Below are positions 1 through 11,798 of a stretch of 64,000 nucleotides of DNA, in pieces (positions within the stretch are counted from its first letter, which is position 1; every line of letters starts with the position of its first letter). Below the pieces are notes generated by a model, which was not told the DNA's origin, did not search any database, and worked only from the letters and a program-made list of their open reading frames with translations. Source of the DNA: Coniella vitis. Lineage: Eukaryota; Ascomycota; Sordariomycetes; Diaporthales; Schizoparmaceae. A program made the translations under genes and the position numbers. The stretch lies in the NCBI GenBank assembly GCA_011317545.1, contig WUJK01000005.1, forward strand, positions 1,488,001-1,552,000. Direction: 5' to 3'.

Positions 1-1391
1 GCGATACTGTAGCGCGAGGCTGCCGGGCTGGTAGCGAAGGCCTCCTCTGGCAATGAAGGACTGAGGCCAGAAGCATCTGTATGCACGCTGTGTACGCTCC
101 TGCTACTGCTACTGACGCTGTTGTTATCGCCTGCGACCGAGTACCGGGCCCAGGTGTCACGGTGAGTCTTGCTGTTGTCGGTCTGCTGGGGCGCCATCAG
201 TGGCTGCAAGGCCTCGTCCCAGTTACCGCCGTTGAGAAGCACGACGTTTTCAAAGTCAAATTCCTTGACGCTGTCGCGGTGGCTCTCGACCAGGCCACGC
301 AGCTGCGCCGAGTGCATACTGGCGTTGCGCACCTGGAGGTATTTGAGCTTGCTGAAGCGGATGCTGCCTCGAACGCCAGGTCTCGCTGGAAGGGGGCTCA
401 TGGGGCTCGTCACTTCATTAAATAACTTTTTGTTCTCCTTGGGTGTGTCAAACAGTGGGTCCTGAGCCAGTGCAAGCGGACAGGGTCCTTTGCCGCCAAG
501 CCAGGTGAAGGAGAGTTTCTCAAGCGAGCCTTGGAATTGGCGCAAGTAGTCGTCGATAATTTTCAACTGGTCCAGTCCGGGGCCTCCAGGGCCGTAGAAA
601 TCCCACGCCTCAATTCCAATGTGCATCTTGCGAATCTGGCGCCACCGCTTGCCGGCAATTGGTGAACAACCGAAGCCAGGACCGTCCTGGAACTTGAGGT
701 AGAGGAAGGCGGCTGGGTGGACGCCATTCAAAGACAGCTTACTGAGCTTCTTCAGGTTTGGCGTGCGCTCAATGGCAATGCGCAACGACATGAGGGCATA
801 GTCCACAATGTCCCTTCGATACCTCTCGGCGGGGTTCTGGCCGGGGGTCTTGATGGTGAGATGGCGCAGATTAGGTACGTTCTTGACGGCATGGATGAAG
901 CTGGGTACATTGGTTGCGGCATGGAACAACGGTGGGTATTGCTGAGTTAGGATGTCGCCCAGCTCCGAGTTGCCATATTTGGGCCTGGTCAAAGTCGAAG
1001 CCATGGAGGTGTGAGGTGTGTACAAGTAGGAGATCTCGGCGCCGGTGGCCGGGTGGATCAGTGGCGGCAGGAATGTCGCCTCGGTGTGTGGCAGATAGAA
1101 GGTGAGAGAGTCAATATGGTGGCCAATGCGGGCGAGAGCCTCGACACGGTAAGGGCGTGTGAAGGAATTGGCCGTGAACGTGAGGTGGATGCGCTGGAAG
1201 AGGCGGCGGGTAACGAGGTTGCAACATGCTGAGTTGGCTAGGCGCAGCGCGCAGAGGTCCGACTTGGACAGGCAGGCGAAAAGGCCGTCGCGGACCTTGA
1301 CCTCGGCCCACAGTTGGTAGAAGGGGTGGTTTTCCGGGGCCGAGACGGTCTGAGAGGGGGGTGGCCGTTCAATTGGGCCGGGGGAAGCCAT
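1..1391 (-). CDS. F-box-like protein (3' end beyond window)
   Basis: On the minus strand an uninterrupted frame runs from the ATG at 1391 to the window edge, about 463 codons with no stop and no need for an intron. Residues about 22-60 (HPFYQLWAEV, then LSKSDLCALRLANSACCNLV and TRRLFQRIHL) look like a fungal F-box segment. The rest alternates short leucine-patterned stretches (PNLRHLTIKTPG, TPNLKKLSKLSLNG, FSKLKYLQVRNASM) like the degenerate leucine-rich repeats of fungal F-box proteins, and ends in a serine-rich part. F-box proteins usually bring substrates to SCF ubiquitin ligases; the substrate cannot be guessed. The family call rests on pattern only. The C-terminus lies outside the window. 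Confidence 0.8.
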   Translation of the reverse strand, partial: MASPGPIERPPPSQTVSAPENHPFYQLWAEVKVRDGLFACLSKSDLCALRLANSACCNLVTRRLFQRIHLTFTANSFTRPYRVEALARIGHHIDSLTFYLPHTEATFLPPLIHPATGAEISYLYTPHTSMASTLTRPKYGNSELGDILTQQYPPLFHAATNVPSFIHAVKNVPNLRHLTIKTPGQNPAERYRRDIVDYALMSLRIAIERTPNLKKLSKLSLNGVHPAAFLYLKFQDGPGFGCSPIAGKRWRQIRKMHIGIEAWDFYGPGGPGLDQLKIIDDYLRQFQGSLEKLSFTWLGGKGPCPLALAQDPLFDTPKENKKLFNEVTSPMSPLPARPGVRGSIRFSKLKYLQVRNASMHSAQLRGLVESHRDSVKEFDFENVVLLNGGNWDEALQPLMAPQQTDNSKTHRDTWARYSVAGDNNSVSSSSRSVHSVHTDASGLSPSLPEEAFATSPAASRYSI

Positions 1392-4300
1392 GATGGACTG
1401 TTTCCGTCGTCGTGGTGGTGTATCGTCGTCTCCTGGGATGCGCGGTTCCTTCGTCAAGTATGTTCAAAGCCCTCTTGCCAACAACCCGACGATAGTAGTG
1501 GTGGTGAAGAAGATAAGCAGTAGTGGCCGTCGTCGTGGCCGTCGCTGTGACAATACCTTGGTTCCCGGCCGAAGAGAAAGAGAATGGTTGGGACAGATGC
1601 GCCGGGAGTCAAGTCGAGCAGACAGTCAATGTATGCAACAAGACGGGGGCCTAAGACAACGCAAAGACGGAAGAAGACGAGACAGCTGAGGCCGAGAAGC
1701 TATCCGCCTCGAGTGGCCATCAGCAACGTCTCTCTGGGCCGTTGGATCTGCACTTGTGTGTAAGGGATGATGCGCGATAGTGCTGGGACGACGACGATGG
1801 TGGCGACGAGGAGGAGAAAGAGACGAAGCGATTTGAGTGAGAAGAAGCGCGGCGCAGGTGGAAAGTGCAAGTGGACGTAGCCAGGCTTGGGCCTATGTCA
1901 TGTCTACTATGTATGGGCAGGAGCAGGAGCGGCGAGGCGCGTGTGAGTGCGCAAGTGTGTTGTTGTTCGTGGCAGGTGCGAGTGCGGCTAGGTATGACGA
2001 TGTCGATGTCGCAGAGTCCTCCTTCCCTTGGTTTGCCAAGTCTAAGTCCTTGGGATTTGTTGCAAAGTGAGGAAAGAGCAACCTCAACCCTCATCCATCA
2101 GTAGTCCACAATGGCAAAAATGTGTATGTAATCGGGCATGTCTTGACTTGTGCCATGTACACACACGGTTCAGCGATTCAAGAATCTCGATACCCACTTT
2201 GGGTATTCAGAATATCACGCACCGTCGCTTGATTCGCCCCCTCTTCCTTTCTTTCTTGCTGCTGCTGCCCTCCACTTCCTCCTTCTCATCTACGCCCTCA
2301 GGTGCCCTCGCTCGCTCGCTGCCATCAATGCAGCGAGCATGCATTGCCCGTCTGGGTCTGCATATCTAGCCCCTCTTCTCTGCCTCCCCCCCGTTCCCCC
2401 AGCTCAGCTCTGGGGTGGCCTTGCAAGCTTGCTCTCGACGTTGCTTGCTGCATGCTTTTTTCCCCCGCCGCGTCGCTCTTGGCTCGAGGAGGCTGGAAAC
2501 GAGTGGATGGCGGTGACCGCTGCAGGTGACTCACCCTCGTCGTGCAGCCCCTCGCCCTGCAGTAGCCGCATGCGCAGTCCCGCTTTTCCCGCATGCTCGA
2601 GGGGCACCTTTGGGGCTTGGGAGAGGATCCTGCCCAGGAATGCGTGAGTTACGAGCAGGACGAGGAACACGCTGCCCACTTGGGCGATGTGAGCTTGCCC
2701 AGGTATGCTGAACGCATTGCTGATCTGCCCTGTTTCCCAGAAACCGCTTCCCAGCGCTGCTGCCACTGCCGGGCACTCGAGAGCGTCACCCACCGAGCTC
2801 ACGGTACCTCACTTGACGCTGCTCTACGGCTCGATACACTAGCAAATAAAAGCTTGAACCATAGTACGGGTCAATCACGGCGCAACAAACATTGGGTGGC
2901 TCCATTGTCCAATTGCCGATGGTCGGGGTCGCTGCGCCAGTCTCAATGCTCGAGAGGTCTGGACCAGTCAAAGTATCCTCACTGCTTGGGCCCAGGCTGT
3001 TGTCGTTGCCAATTGACCACTGACGACCCTCCATTCGCTCCACTGGCTGCTAGAGAAGGCCAGGTACATGCTGTACTATGTATTCATTACTCGATCGATA
3101 ACAGTAATCCATGTGGCCGGGCTCAAGAGGCAGCTAATGAGATGCAGAGAAAAGGAGGACTATGCTTTGTCGATCGCCACCAAACAAAACGTTTTGTTTG
3201 TACCGCTCGTTCGCACGACCTCGACGCCAGTTGGACGCGCAGACGCGGTGGATCTACATTCTGTTGTAAATCAAGCCGACTGGTCGACCTCGCGGTTCCT
3301 CGGTTCGGACCATCTCTGGCTCTCAGTTCGTGGGATTACAAAATCTGATCCTCGTAAAAGAGAGCCGAGGACCATGCCAGTAAAATGCCCCTGCTCGAGG
3401 GCTCCACCCGTCTGGAGACTGATCAACAATGAGAGGCTGGTACTGGAGCAACTACTGGCACACTATAGCCAAAGGTGATGAAGTGTCACTGATCCTACAA
3501 TGATTCTGTGCTGCTGTCTGCCCACAAAGTCTCCTTAAAACCAGCACAACATGGTATAATTTATGCACTCGGACCTGAACCAGCTGCCTCACTGGATGGC
3601 TTCGCCAGCCCGAATGAGTTGGCATGTTATTTTCCACTTGCACAGTGCTGTGAGTTCTAGGAAGGCTGACTGACCGGTAGGCAGTGGCTCTCCTACCACA
3701 AAAAGGGCTCGATGGAAGGGCCTTGCAATAGTGGCGCTCGTGCAGATCACTCACAGCGGGAGATCGCCACGTCGGGCTGCTGGGATCTCAATATGCTTTC
3801 TTTGCTGCAAGAACTCTTCAGGGGACTCAAAGCTCTTTAGGGCTATATAGGAGCCTCTGCATCGTTTCTACAAGACTGTTTGTGCCTTGAGCGACCGCCA
3901 TTGTGGCGCCACGTTTCTCATTGCTCATCTCTGTCGTCTATCAACCCACCCTGCGCGTCTACAATACGATAGCAGCGCAGGCATGCAGCGTAGGGGTGCC
4001 TCACGAAGAGGAAGCGCACTGGTTCAATGACACTGTTTGTTGGACCTTATCTTGGCTGCGTTGTCTTGCGCCGTCACTCCTCCCCACAATAAGCTGAAGG
4101 AGATACGGCATCTGCGTCCACGACCTCTGGATGAATTTCCGGCCCGTTGGCCTTGTCTGATTGTATGGTGGTATGCTTCGACCCTGTCATGGCATTCCTC
4201 GTGCTTGCACCGTTGCACACCCTTCTCATCAATGATTCGTATCTCTTGTGCAGTCTTGTCACGCCAGGCCTTCTCCTCATTCGTTCAAGTCATTTTTCCG

Positions 4301-7300
4301 ACAGGGAAGTTCAGTCCGGACGCTGTGGGGATAGTACTCAGCCTGCCCAGATCCGGGCAGGCGGGCGATCTCTGCTTCTTTTTGTTTCGGAACGGCTTTC
4401 CTACCAGCCTGTCGGTTCAACCCAAAGCTCGTACATCGCCTGGCGCGGGGCCACGACCAAAAAACGAACTGGATTCTGTGCCGAGAAGTTCCTAGACGCT
4501 TGAATAAGAAGACAAGCGCAGTTGATGGCATCTACAAAGGGTCTGTTGACAAGACTCGCACAAACAGTCTTCCAGGTAAGTTCCATGTATCAGTAAAAAG
4601 TTCAAAGATACCAAAGTCGCACACGACGTCCGTGTTCAGCCAAGTACCGCTAAGAAACGAAAGACCTGAGGTGTCATAACCAGCTCACCGGCACACTACT
4701 TCCACCCCATTCAATGCTTTGAAGTAAGGTAAATTCTAAGCTTCACTCACCCTTGTCAGCGAGCTTGGTCTGCTTTGGTTGTCGCCGATTCAGGCCGTCA
4801 GCACTTCCAGGAACTCTGCCGTCCTACTATGTATTGACCTCACCAGCACAGGAAAGCATGGAAGCGGCATGGAAACCCCATGTGCGAGTGCCACCACACC
4901 CTCTTCATGCTGTGGCACACTCACCATCAACTTGTTTTGAAACATTTTTTTCTGGCGCAGACATGCTGCTATGACTCTTATTCCTCCCCGCGCTTATGCC
5001 GTGGAACTGCCCCAGACGCATTTCTGTCCAGTAGAAGTGGACGGGTCTTTTTGTGCTTTTTTATATAAAACAGACGCGGTCTACCCAGTGACACCATCAC
5101 ATCTTCGGCGCGTCACGCCCTAATAGCAGCAACCAGACGTGATAGCTACGATGTCCTCCTAGCTCACGCGATCAGACATAACTTGGCCCTCTACGCGTTT
5201 TCTTGCTACTACTACTACTACTACTGTCAACACGCGGCCAATGAACTTGACTCGCAAAGGCCAGTGAATAGAAGCAGAACATGGACTGGCATGACGCAAT
5301 CCAACATATTGCAGATTGGGTTGCAACGCACACGAACACACCACCCCATTGCGATCCACATCCACACACTACTATGGAAGAGGGGGAAGGAGCACACATT
5401 TCGATGATGCTCGTCACGAGGGTGTTCAACGGACACCCTTTCGTCCCTAGTGGCAAGTGGGGTTATCAAGAGACTGCGGTATATCATAGTATGAGTGCAC
5501 AATGAGTACATTACGAAGCTCGGCTTTCGTCGCTTGTTTGCACGCCTTTCACAACGAGTCAGATGGGCACAACCGAGAAACGGAACTCGAGTACGGAGCC
5601 GTTGCAGACAACCCCGCCGCTGCTTCGATTGTACCTACCTCTGATATCCGTAACCGCTGCGACGCTAGATACGGTACGGATCCTCCTCTCCTCACGGAGA
5701 TGGTTCATATTCAGACACCCCCGTCGGCGGTCGTGACAGCATGAGGCGCTACGATAAATAGCGCGCAGTCGGGAGTGGGTTCGTCTGTTGTTGTATCGCA
5801 TGTCCCGGATCGGGAACACGTGTGGTCGTCATCGCACCGCATCTTGGAATGTCGGTCTTGCTGCTCCTCGGCAGTCGCACTTCTGTCCTGGCAGCATGGC
5901 AAGCACGCTTGACAGACAGGTTGGGCACCATTGTTGGCATGTGCATAGATCGGATCGTGGGCTCGCTTGGCAAGTGTGCGATTCTGTGAGCAACTTTCCA
6001 GCATCAGCTAACCCCAATTGCCCCAAAACAGCATCCAGCGGAAATCGCGCGCAACCAAGCTTAATAAAATGCTGGTTGTTAAAGCCCCATCCTTCCAAAC
6101 AGGTATTTTCCCAGGGAACAACCATCATCCGCCTCGTCCGCAGCGTACAGTATAATGGCTCAATCCGACTCATTGCTTTCCTGTGGAACGTCAGATCTTT
6201 TGACAGATTCTTGATGGTCTGTAGACTTACCACGAGGCTCACTTTCACCCCACGGCAGATATGCCACTTTCCTACATGGCATCTCATCAATCAACCTCTT
6301 CTCCTCCTCCTTTCTAGTGGTAAATATCCTTTCCTGTAGAACTCTGCTGGCACGGCATGCATACTGCACCTCGGATACAGTTTCTCTGGTCTAGCCTGGG
6401 CTGTGGTGAGGTCTTTCTCATCTTACTTCTTGCCATGCCGCTCTACTGCAGTACCAAATTCGATGCGGTGCACAACATCTTGGTATCCATCCAATCGTCC
6501 AGAGGTTTGGTCCCACCTCTTCCAATTTTGACAAGATGGTGGTGTCATTTGCTTTTGCTCTACATAGTACTTCTGTATTGCTCTCTCTGCTCTCTTCTAC
6601 AATGCCCTCTGCTTTGTTACCCCTCCATTCTGCACCTGCCCCTCCATGCCCCTCCTTTGCTTTTTCACTTCATCCACACTTTGTCCCACTTCCACCTATC
6701 TCGAAGCTGGTGTGGCAGAAGAGGGGTAGCAGCAGAGACCCCGATGGCCCAATCCACAGTGGGATACATAGTAGATGAAGCAAAAGAGGGGTTGAGTGCA
6801 CAGCTACTCAAAGTATCCATAGCAAATGCTACATGCAATGAGTATATATCACAGCTTCTACTATGATACAACAGTACACAGAAGCACATGATAGTATCGT
6901 GGATATAGTACAAAGTATACATAGTATGTATCTCACTGATTGTCTTGTGGGAAAAGGTCGTAGTCTCTGGTCAACATGGTCATGAGACAAAGCATAGAGA
7001 TAAGCAAGGTAAAACAAGACCCCAAATATCCCGTCACCCTCTTCACTGTATACCGTAGTATGTATGTATGGACTTTCTGGTTCTTGAATGCAACTTCTCT
7101 CACCGTCTAATGCACTACACAGTATATACGTAGGTACGTAGTGGTAGGACAAAGCTACATCACACGCCTAAAGAGGGATGTCAGATTGTGTTCCTTCCAC
7201 ACCCCCCCCCCCAAAAAAAGGCGCGTAAGTGCAAAAGGGTCAAGCCCAGGCGGTCAGAGCAAAAACACACCATGTCAGTCAGTGGCAACGAGTTCTGCAA

Positions 7301-8377
7301 GAACAGCACCAGCAGCAGCACCAGCAGCAGCAGCACCAATTCCTCTTCCTCTGCATTAGTACCAATGACACGAACAAAAGAACCGGGCCAGAGGCCAGGG
7401 CCAGGCTAGGCTAGGCTATTATACAGACCATTGCCATGTCAATGTTATTATTAGTACACAAGTATGTGTACTACTGTGTATCCCAATACGAAGGTGCAAA
7501 AAGAAGAAATAACATGATGCAGGTTTTTTTGAGTACTTTGATATGCAGGTTTAAATTGGACTGTGGATCTCCCTCTCTCTTGCTACCTAAGTACATACAT
7601 AGTACTATGTAGGCCTCTTTCCTCTTTTCTCTCATCGGCGGGCGAGAAAAAAGATGAAAAGGGGGGGGGGGGTTGTTTGTACATAGTATAGAGAACACAC
7701 CGGGCGCTGAAAGCTTATCGTATTATATGTCTGGATTTGTTTCCAAGGTAGTTTGAATAACAGTATACCTGCTATGAGTATGAAATATTAAGCCACGCAC
7801 TCAATTTAATGCACTTGAGGAGTCTGTCTACATGGTATAGCCAAAGAAAACCCAAGAGTAATCATCATCAAAAGGATATCAAAAAGAGAGCAAACCATCC
7901 CAAATCCTACCAGACAACAACGACTTCTAAGTAGTACAACACAGTACAATGTATATCTTCTACACCACCATCTTACCACTAGTATGGTTTTACGTATCTG
8001 TATGATCCTACTTCTTCACCAGGGGGTGGGGGGGGGCCTTTGCCGCTTAGGTACAAACCTAGCAGTTACCAATGTATGCAGCTTGCTTGCTGCTCTCGGT
8101 CAGTCAATCAGTCAATCAGTCAGTCAATCGGGCCGGTCTACTTCGGCCAATCTTCCGCTTCCTCTGTCTCCTCTTGTGTCTTCTCCAACCCCCCCCCTTA
8201 TATCTCTGTTTCTTTTGTGGAATCTTCTCGAAAGGCTTTTGAATCATGTTAACCAGAAAAGAAGGAGGAAGAAGCATTCCAGATCGCCTGATGTTGATCA
8301 CCGGGACAACTAGATGCCACAAAGCCAAGTGAACTACAGGTCCACAAGCAGAATCAAGTCAACTGTTGTATCTAAAT
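1392..8377. other. Gene-poor stretch of about 7 kb
   Basis: No gene is supportable here. Open frames are short or have unprotein-like composition. The stretch carries nine copies of the word TACTATGTA/TACATAGTA (starts 1905, 3074, 4825, 6561, 6765, 6918, 7596, 7603, 7680), a CAG repeat near 7304-7336, a G-tract at about 7661-7672, and imperfect TCAG/TCAATCAG repeats at 8099-8130. The first 2 kb next to the F-box gene start is its likely promoter and leader. Confidence 0.6.
7596..7611. repeat. 16-bp perfect palindrome from two inverted copies of the intergenic word
   Basis: TACATAGTACTATGTA reads the same on both strands. It consists of the word TACATAGTA overlapping its complement TACTATGTA by two bases. 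It sits in the gene-poor stretch downstream of SNF1. Palindromes like this can be binding sites for dimeric proteins, but no function is shown here. Confidence 0.6.
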
Positions 8378-8779
8378 CTACTTACATAATCTGAAGATAT
8401 CACAGAGTATGTATAAACGACTAAGCATCACTATACTTATGTATCCAAAGTATCTGAGCATTTTCGCATTTGGAAGAAGGGTTCTTGAATGGATTATAAG
8501 ATCAAATAGTGGATGAAGCATTTGCCAAAGAACAGCATCAAATTCCTCTCCCTCCAAGTAAATGCTCTCGGGTATCCCGTCGCCAGCCTTTGAACTAGGT
8601 AAATATGCAAAGTTGACCGCCATCCCACCCTGTTCATGCTCCCCAAAGAAAAAATAACCCGCCTCATTCCAAAAATCCGCCTTGGGCGTCGTCAGACTCT
8701 CAGAAATCCCTTCAAACTGCTGAAATGAGAACTTGTAAATAGGTGCTGTGCACCAAATTTGTGGGTGTGGTGTCTTTAC
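8378..8779 (-). other. Unrecognised protein-like open frame (exon or gene fragment)
   Basis: On the minus strand a frame stays open from just after a TGA at 8780-8782 to a stop at 8378, 133 sense codons. The translation looks like a real globular protein: PIYKFSFQQFEGISESL, KADFWNEAGYFFFGEHEQ, GGMAVNFAYLPSSK, EGEEFDAVLWQMLHPLFDL. The only in-frame ATG is at 8623, in the middle of this good-looking stretch, so the real start or a splice acceptor should lie upstream. An AG just after the TGA (about 8776-8778) could serve. The last 25 residues look less convincing. I do not recognise the family, and I found no convincing partner exon on either side. It may be an internal exon, a gene relic or a chance frame; relic or exon seems most likely. 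Confidence 0.45.
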
Positions 8780-9344
8780 TCATTGGCGAAAAAAGGACAC
8801 CAACCACTGTCAACCCAATTCTGCCTTAGCTCTGGTAACACGAAGCCCCAAATCACCCCGACCCTGATAGGCTGCCTTCTTTCGTGTGGCTTGTGAAGCG
8901 GCCAAACACGGACGCGCGGCTCCCGTGTCCTTGTCTTATGAGATGTGGTTGGACAGATGAGTTCCGGCGACCAACGCGTCGGCGACCGTGGCTGAATACA
9001 CGGACGCGCCAGAACAATCCGCTGACCGCGGCGTCCCTCCCACCACCCTCTTCCGTGCCCATACTACCAGTGCAGCTTACCCAGTCCCCCCCCCTCCATC
9101 TCATTTGTCCCCTCCCCAACGCCGGCGCTGTTCCAATAAACGAAGGAAATGCTTTGAGTCACCGTTCCCTGAAACTTTCCCGAACTCCTCAGCCGGTGGC
9201 GCACCCACACACACACAAAAAAAAAAAAAAAGAGCAGAAAGCAACCCCTTCCACCAATGGAGTCGTCAACCCACTTCAACCTCTGCTTACTGACATTACT
9301 TGCACTTCGCGTTTGTGCACAGAGCAGCTTATTCTCATAGTCCC
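8780..9344. other. Spacer downstream of SNF1
   Basis: No gene seen. It holds an A-tract near 9220-9232 and CCCC-rich runs, and would include the SNF1 3' untranslated region. Confidence 0.5.
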
Positions 9345-11798
9345 TCACTCTGCGTCAGCAAGCTGCATGATCAGCCTAGCCGCCAGGTCCAGGAAGGGAA
9401 ACGGGCTCGTAACCTGTTTCTCTTCGAGAACCTTGCCGTCAGGCCTCTCATATCCATCACACTTGAAGTCGACCAGGTAGGACCCAGCCTCGGCCATCTC
9501 GTATATCTGAATGTCCATGCGCATTGCCACCACTTGGTATTCATCGTCACCGCTCTTGACGGTGTTGAAAGTCGGATGGTCTTCAGGCAAGTGCGCGCCC
9601 TTGCGCAACTTCTCTGTTTCCCATCGCACCTGAATGTGCCAGGGGTCGGCAGGCAGCTTGTATATTTTGGTGGGGTCGTTACTCTTGCTGCTTGTTGCGC
9701 GCCGATGGCCGTTCTGCTCAGCGTCTCGGCCATGCTCCTTGTCGTAGTCCTCATCTGGAACCCAGCTGCAGCCGAGCTTGGAGAGGGACCGGTAAATCAC
9801 CCCAAGAGCTTCCCACGGCGCGTTGCGGGAGCGGATACCAAACTGCCATCTGGTAGCCTTTGGCTTCTTGGGTGGGTTAACGGGCGTGAGGCCTTGAGGT
9901 CTCTTGTTGGCCTCGTCCAGTCGCACAGAGTTGCGTGTGTGCGGTTTCAAGCGACGCAAGCTCTCTTGCCTCTCATCCTCGGAGCGAGGCTGCGAAGATG
10001 GCTCTGGTGCGACGGGAGGTTCAACCGGTTCGTCGATCAAACCGCTTCTCTCGCGTTCCATGTAGTCCTTGTGGTATGCTGGAAGACTGCTTGGCATGAC
10101 GCTAACCTTGGACACATATGGCCGCGGTGAAGCCGTGGTGCTGGTCGATGTGATGGATCGGGCCGAGCTGGCAAGAGGGCTGGAACCAGTATCCGGTAAT
10201 TCTGCCTGTGGATCTGTCTTGAGAACCTCCATTCCTGAAGTGACGTCGTTAACGCTTGGTGGTGAGGCAGGGAAGTAGGGATTGTTTTCTCCCAGTAACG
10301 CTAGGGAACTGTCAGTCGCTGATGGACACGGGGCCATTTAAGTGGCCCCTTTGGACAGGTAGGAAAAAGAAAAAAAAGACCCCGGCAAAACAGTACATGC
10401 GAGACGCTGGGAAGGCGTAGACATGTTGCAATTCACACAAGAGATATGAAGGTGTAAACTTACGATTGGCCTGCATCAGCTTGTTCTCGCGAACAATCAT
10501 GTAGGCGTCCTTGATGGCGGACGGCTCCTCAGCCTCAAGGGCCTCTTGGACATCCTGCTTGCCGTAACCCATCGTCTTGGAGATCTTTTCTGTAACCTCG
10601 TCGTGCAGCTTCTCTTGCACCTTTGCAGGTGCGTTGGGAGCTATGTCCGAGGGCTTGATGGACTTGTCCGGGTCAATACCCGTGTTGAAGAAGGGCTCAA
10701 TGGGCGGCTGCAGGTACTCGGGCAGGTTCTTCATGAACCAAGGGTCCTGTCGGATCTCGGGGATCGTGGCGCGCTGTACAGGGTTGACCTTGAGCATCTT
10801 CTCGATCAAGTGGGCGGCGCCAGGGCTCATCCACCTCGGGACTGCATATGTGCCTCGAGCAATCTTGGCAAACAAGCTGGGAATGTGCTCGTCGTCAAAT
10901 GGCAGCCGGCCAACGAGCAGAACGTAGAGAATGACACCACAACTCCAGACATCGACTTCGGGTCCTGCATAGAGCTTGCCGCCAATGACCTCTGGTGCGG
11001 CGTAGTTGGGGCTGCCACAGCTTGTCTTGAGGAAGTTACCGTCCGTCATGATGTTGCTCAGACCGAAATCGGCAATCTTGACATTGAGTTTCTCGTCGAG
11101 CAGGAGGTTTTCGGGCTTCAGGTCGCGGTGAACGATTTTGTGTCGGTGGCAGTATTCGACGGCGCAGAGCATCTGTTGGAAGAAACGGCGTGCCTCGTCC
11201 TCCTCCATGCGACCATGCTGGACAATATAGTCAAAGAGTTCGCCGCCGGCGTATTCGAGGACCATGATGATCTCTGTGGGTGTCTTGATAACGGTGAACC
11301 TGTAAGGTGAAGCCTGGTATTAGTACCTCGCGGAAATCGAGATGCAGTAAAAGAATCAGCTGCCTACAGTTTGATGATGTGCGGATGCCGCAGTAACTGC
11401 AGGTACTCAATCTCGCGTTCGACTCTTCCCGCCATGTCGCGGCTGATGAGCTTCTTCCTCGATATAATCTTGAGGGCAACCTGTTGGCCGGTGCTGCGGT
11501 GCACGGCGAGCTTGACCTTGCCAAAGGAGCCCTCGCCGAGGGTCTTGATGATGTTGTACTGGCCGATGCGCTGGTCCGTCTTGACCTTGTCATGGGGACG
11601 AGGCAGGGCCTGATCGGCTGAGGCCATGTTGTGCAGAGGGTGGGTGCTGCGTTCGCCCTCGATGAGGATCTCTGGCGTCTTTGGGGCGGTGGAGTGGACG
11701 TTGATACGCGATCGTCGCATCTGGGAGCTGCTGAGGGAGATGGAGAGCTCGCCGCCGTCGTCGTAGCCATGTGTGGCTGCTGGTCTTGGCTTCGCCAT
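9345..11798 (-). CDS. snf1: SNF1/AMPK catalytic alpha subunit (Ser/Thr protein kinase)
   Basis: Three exons on the minus strand (11368-11798, 10464-11299, 9345-10300) give 740 residues. Positions from the ATG at 11798: glycine loop GEGSFGKV about 88-95, ATP-binding Lys110 (VALKII), catalytic HRDLKPEN with Asp203, DFG 221-223, and the activation loop LKTSCGSPNYAAPE with Thr236, the threonine phosphorylated by upstream kinases in this family. A UBA-like autoinhibitory stretch follows. The C-terminal alpha regulatory domain ends in the typical GSYLVDFKCDGYE motif. In fungi SNF1 relieves glucose repression and switches on alternative carbon use, the glyoxylate cycle and cell-wall hydrolases. The kinase frame stays open upstream to a TAA at 11958-11960 without another ATG, so the N-terminus may be longer through an upstream exon. 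Isocitrate lyase and trehalase lie nearby. Confidence 0.97.

Noticed and set aside
2404..2802. Minus-strand frame with a hydrophobic stretch and an internal GTGAGT donor-like site
   Set aside because: It begins at GTG rather than ATG, the part after the donor is not protein-like, and no partner exons were found. It might belong to the leader of the F-box gene.
2593..3348. 251-codon ATG frame on the plus strand in the gene-poor stretch
   Set aside because: Cys/His/Ser/Arg-rich composition without helix or strand patterning, no splice support and no recognisable motif; likely chance.
5788..6339. 183-codon plus-strand frame
   Set aside because: Composition is random-like, overlaps other frames on the opposite strand, and lacks motifs.
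10546..11310. 254-codon plus-strand frame antisense to SNF1
   Set aside because: It overlaps the invariant kinase motifs read on the other strand.
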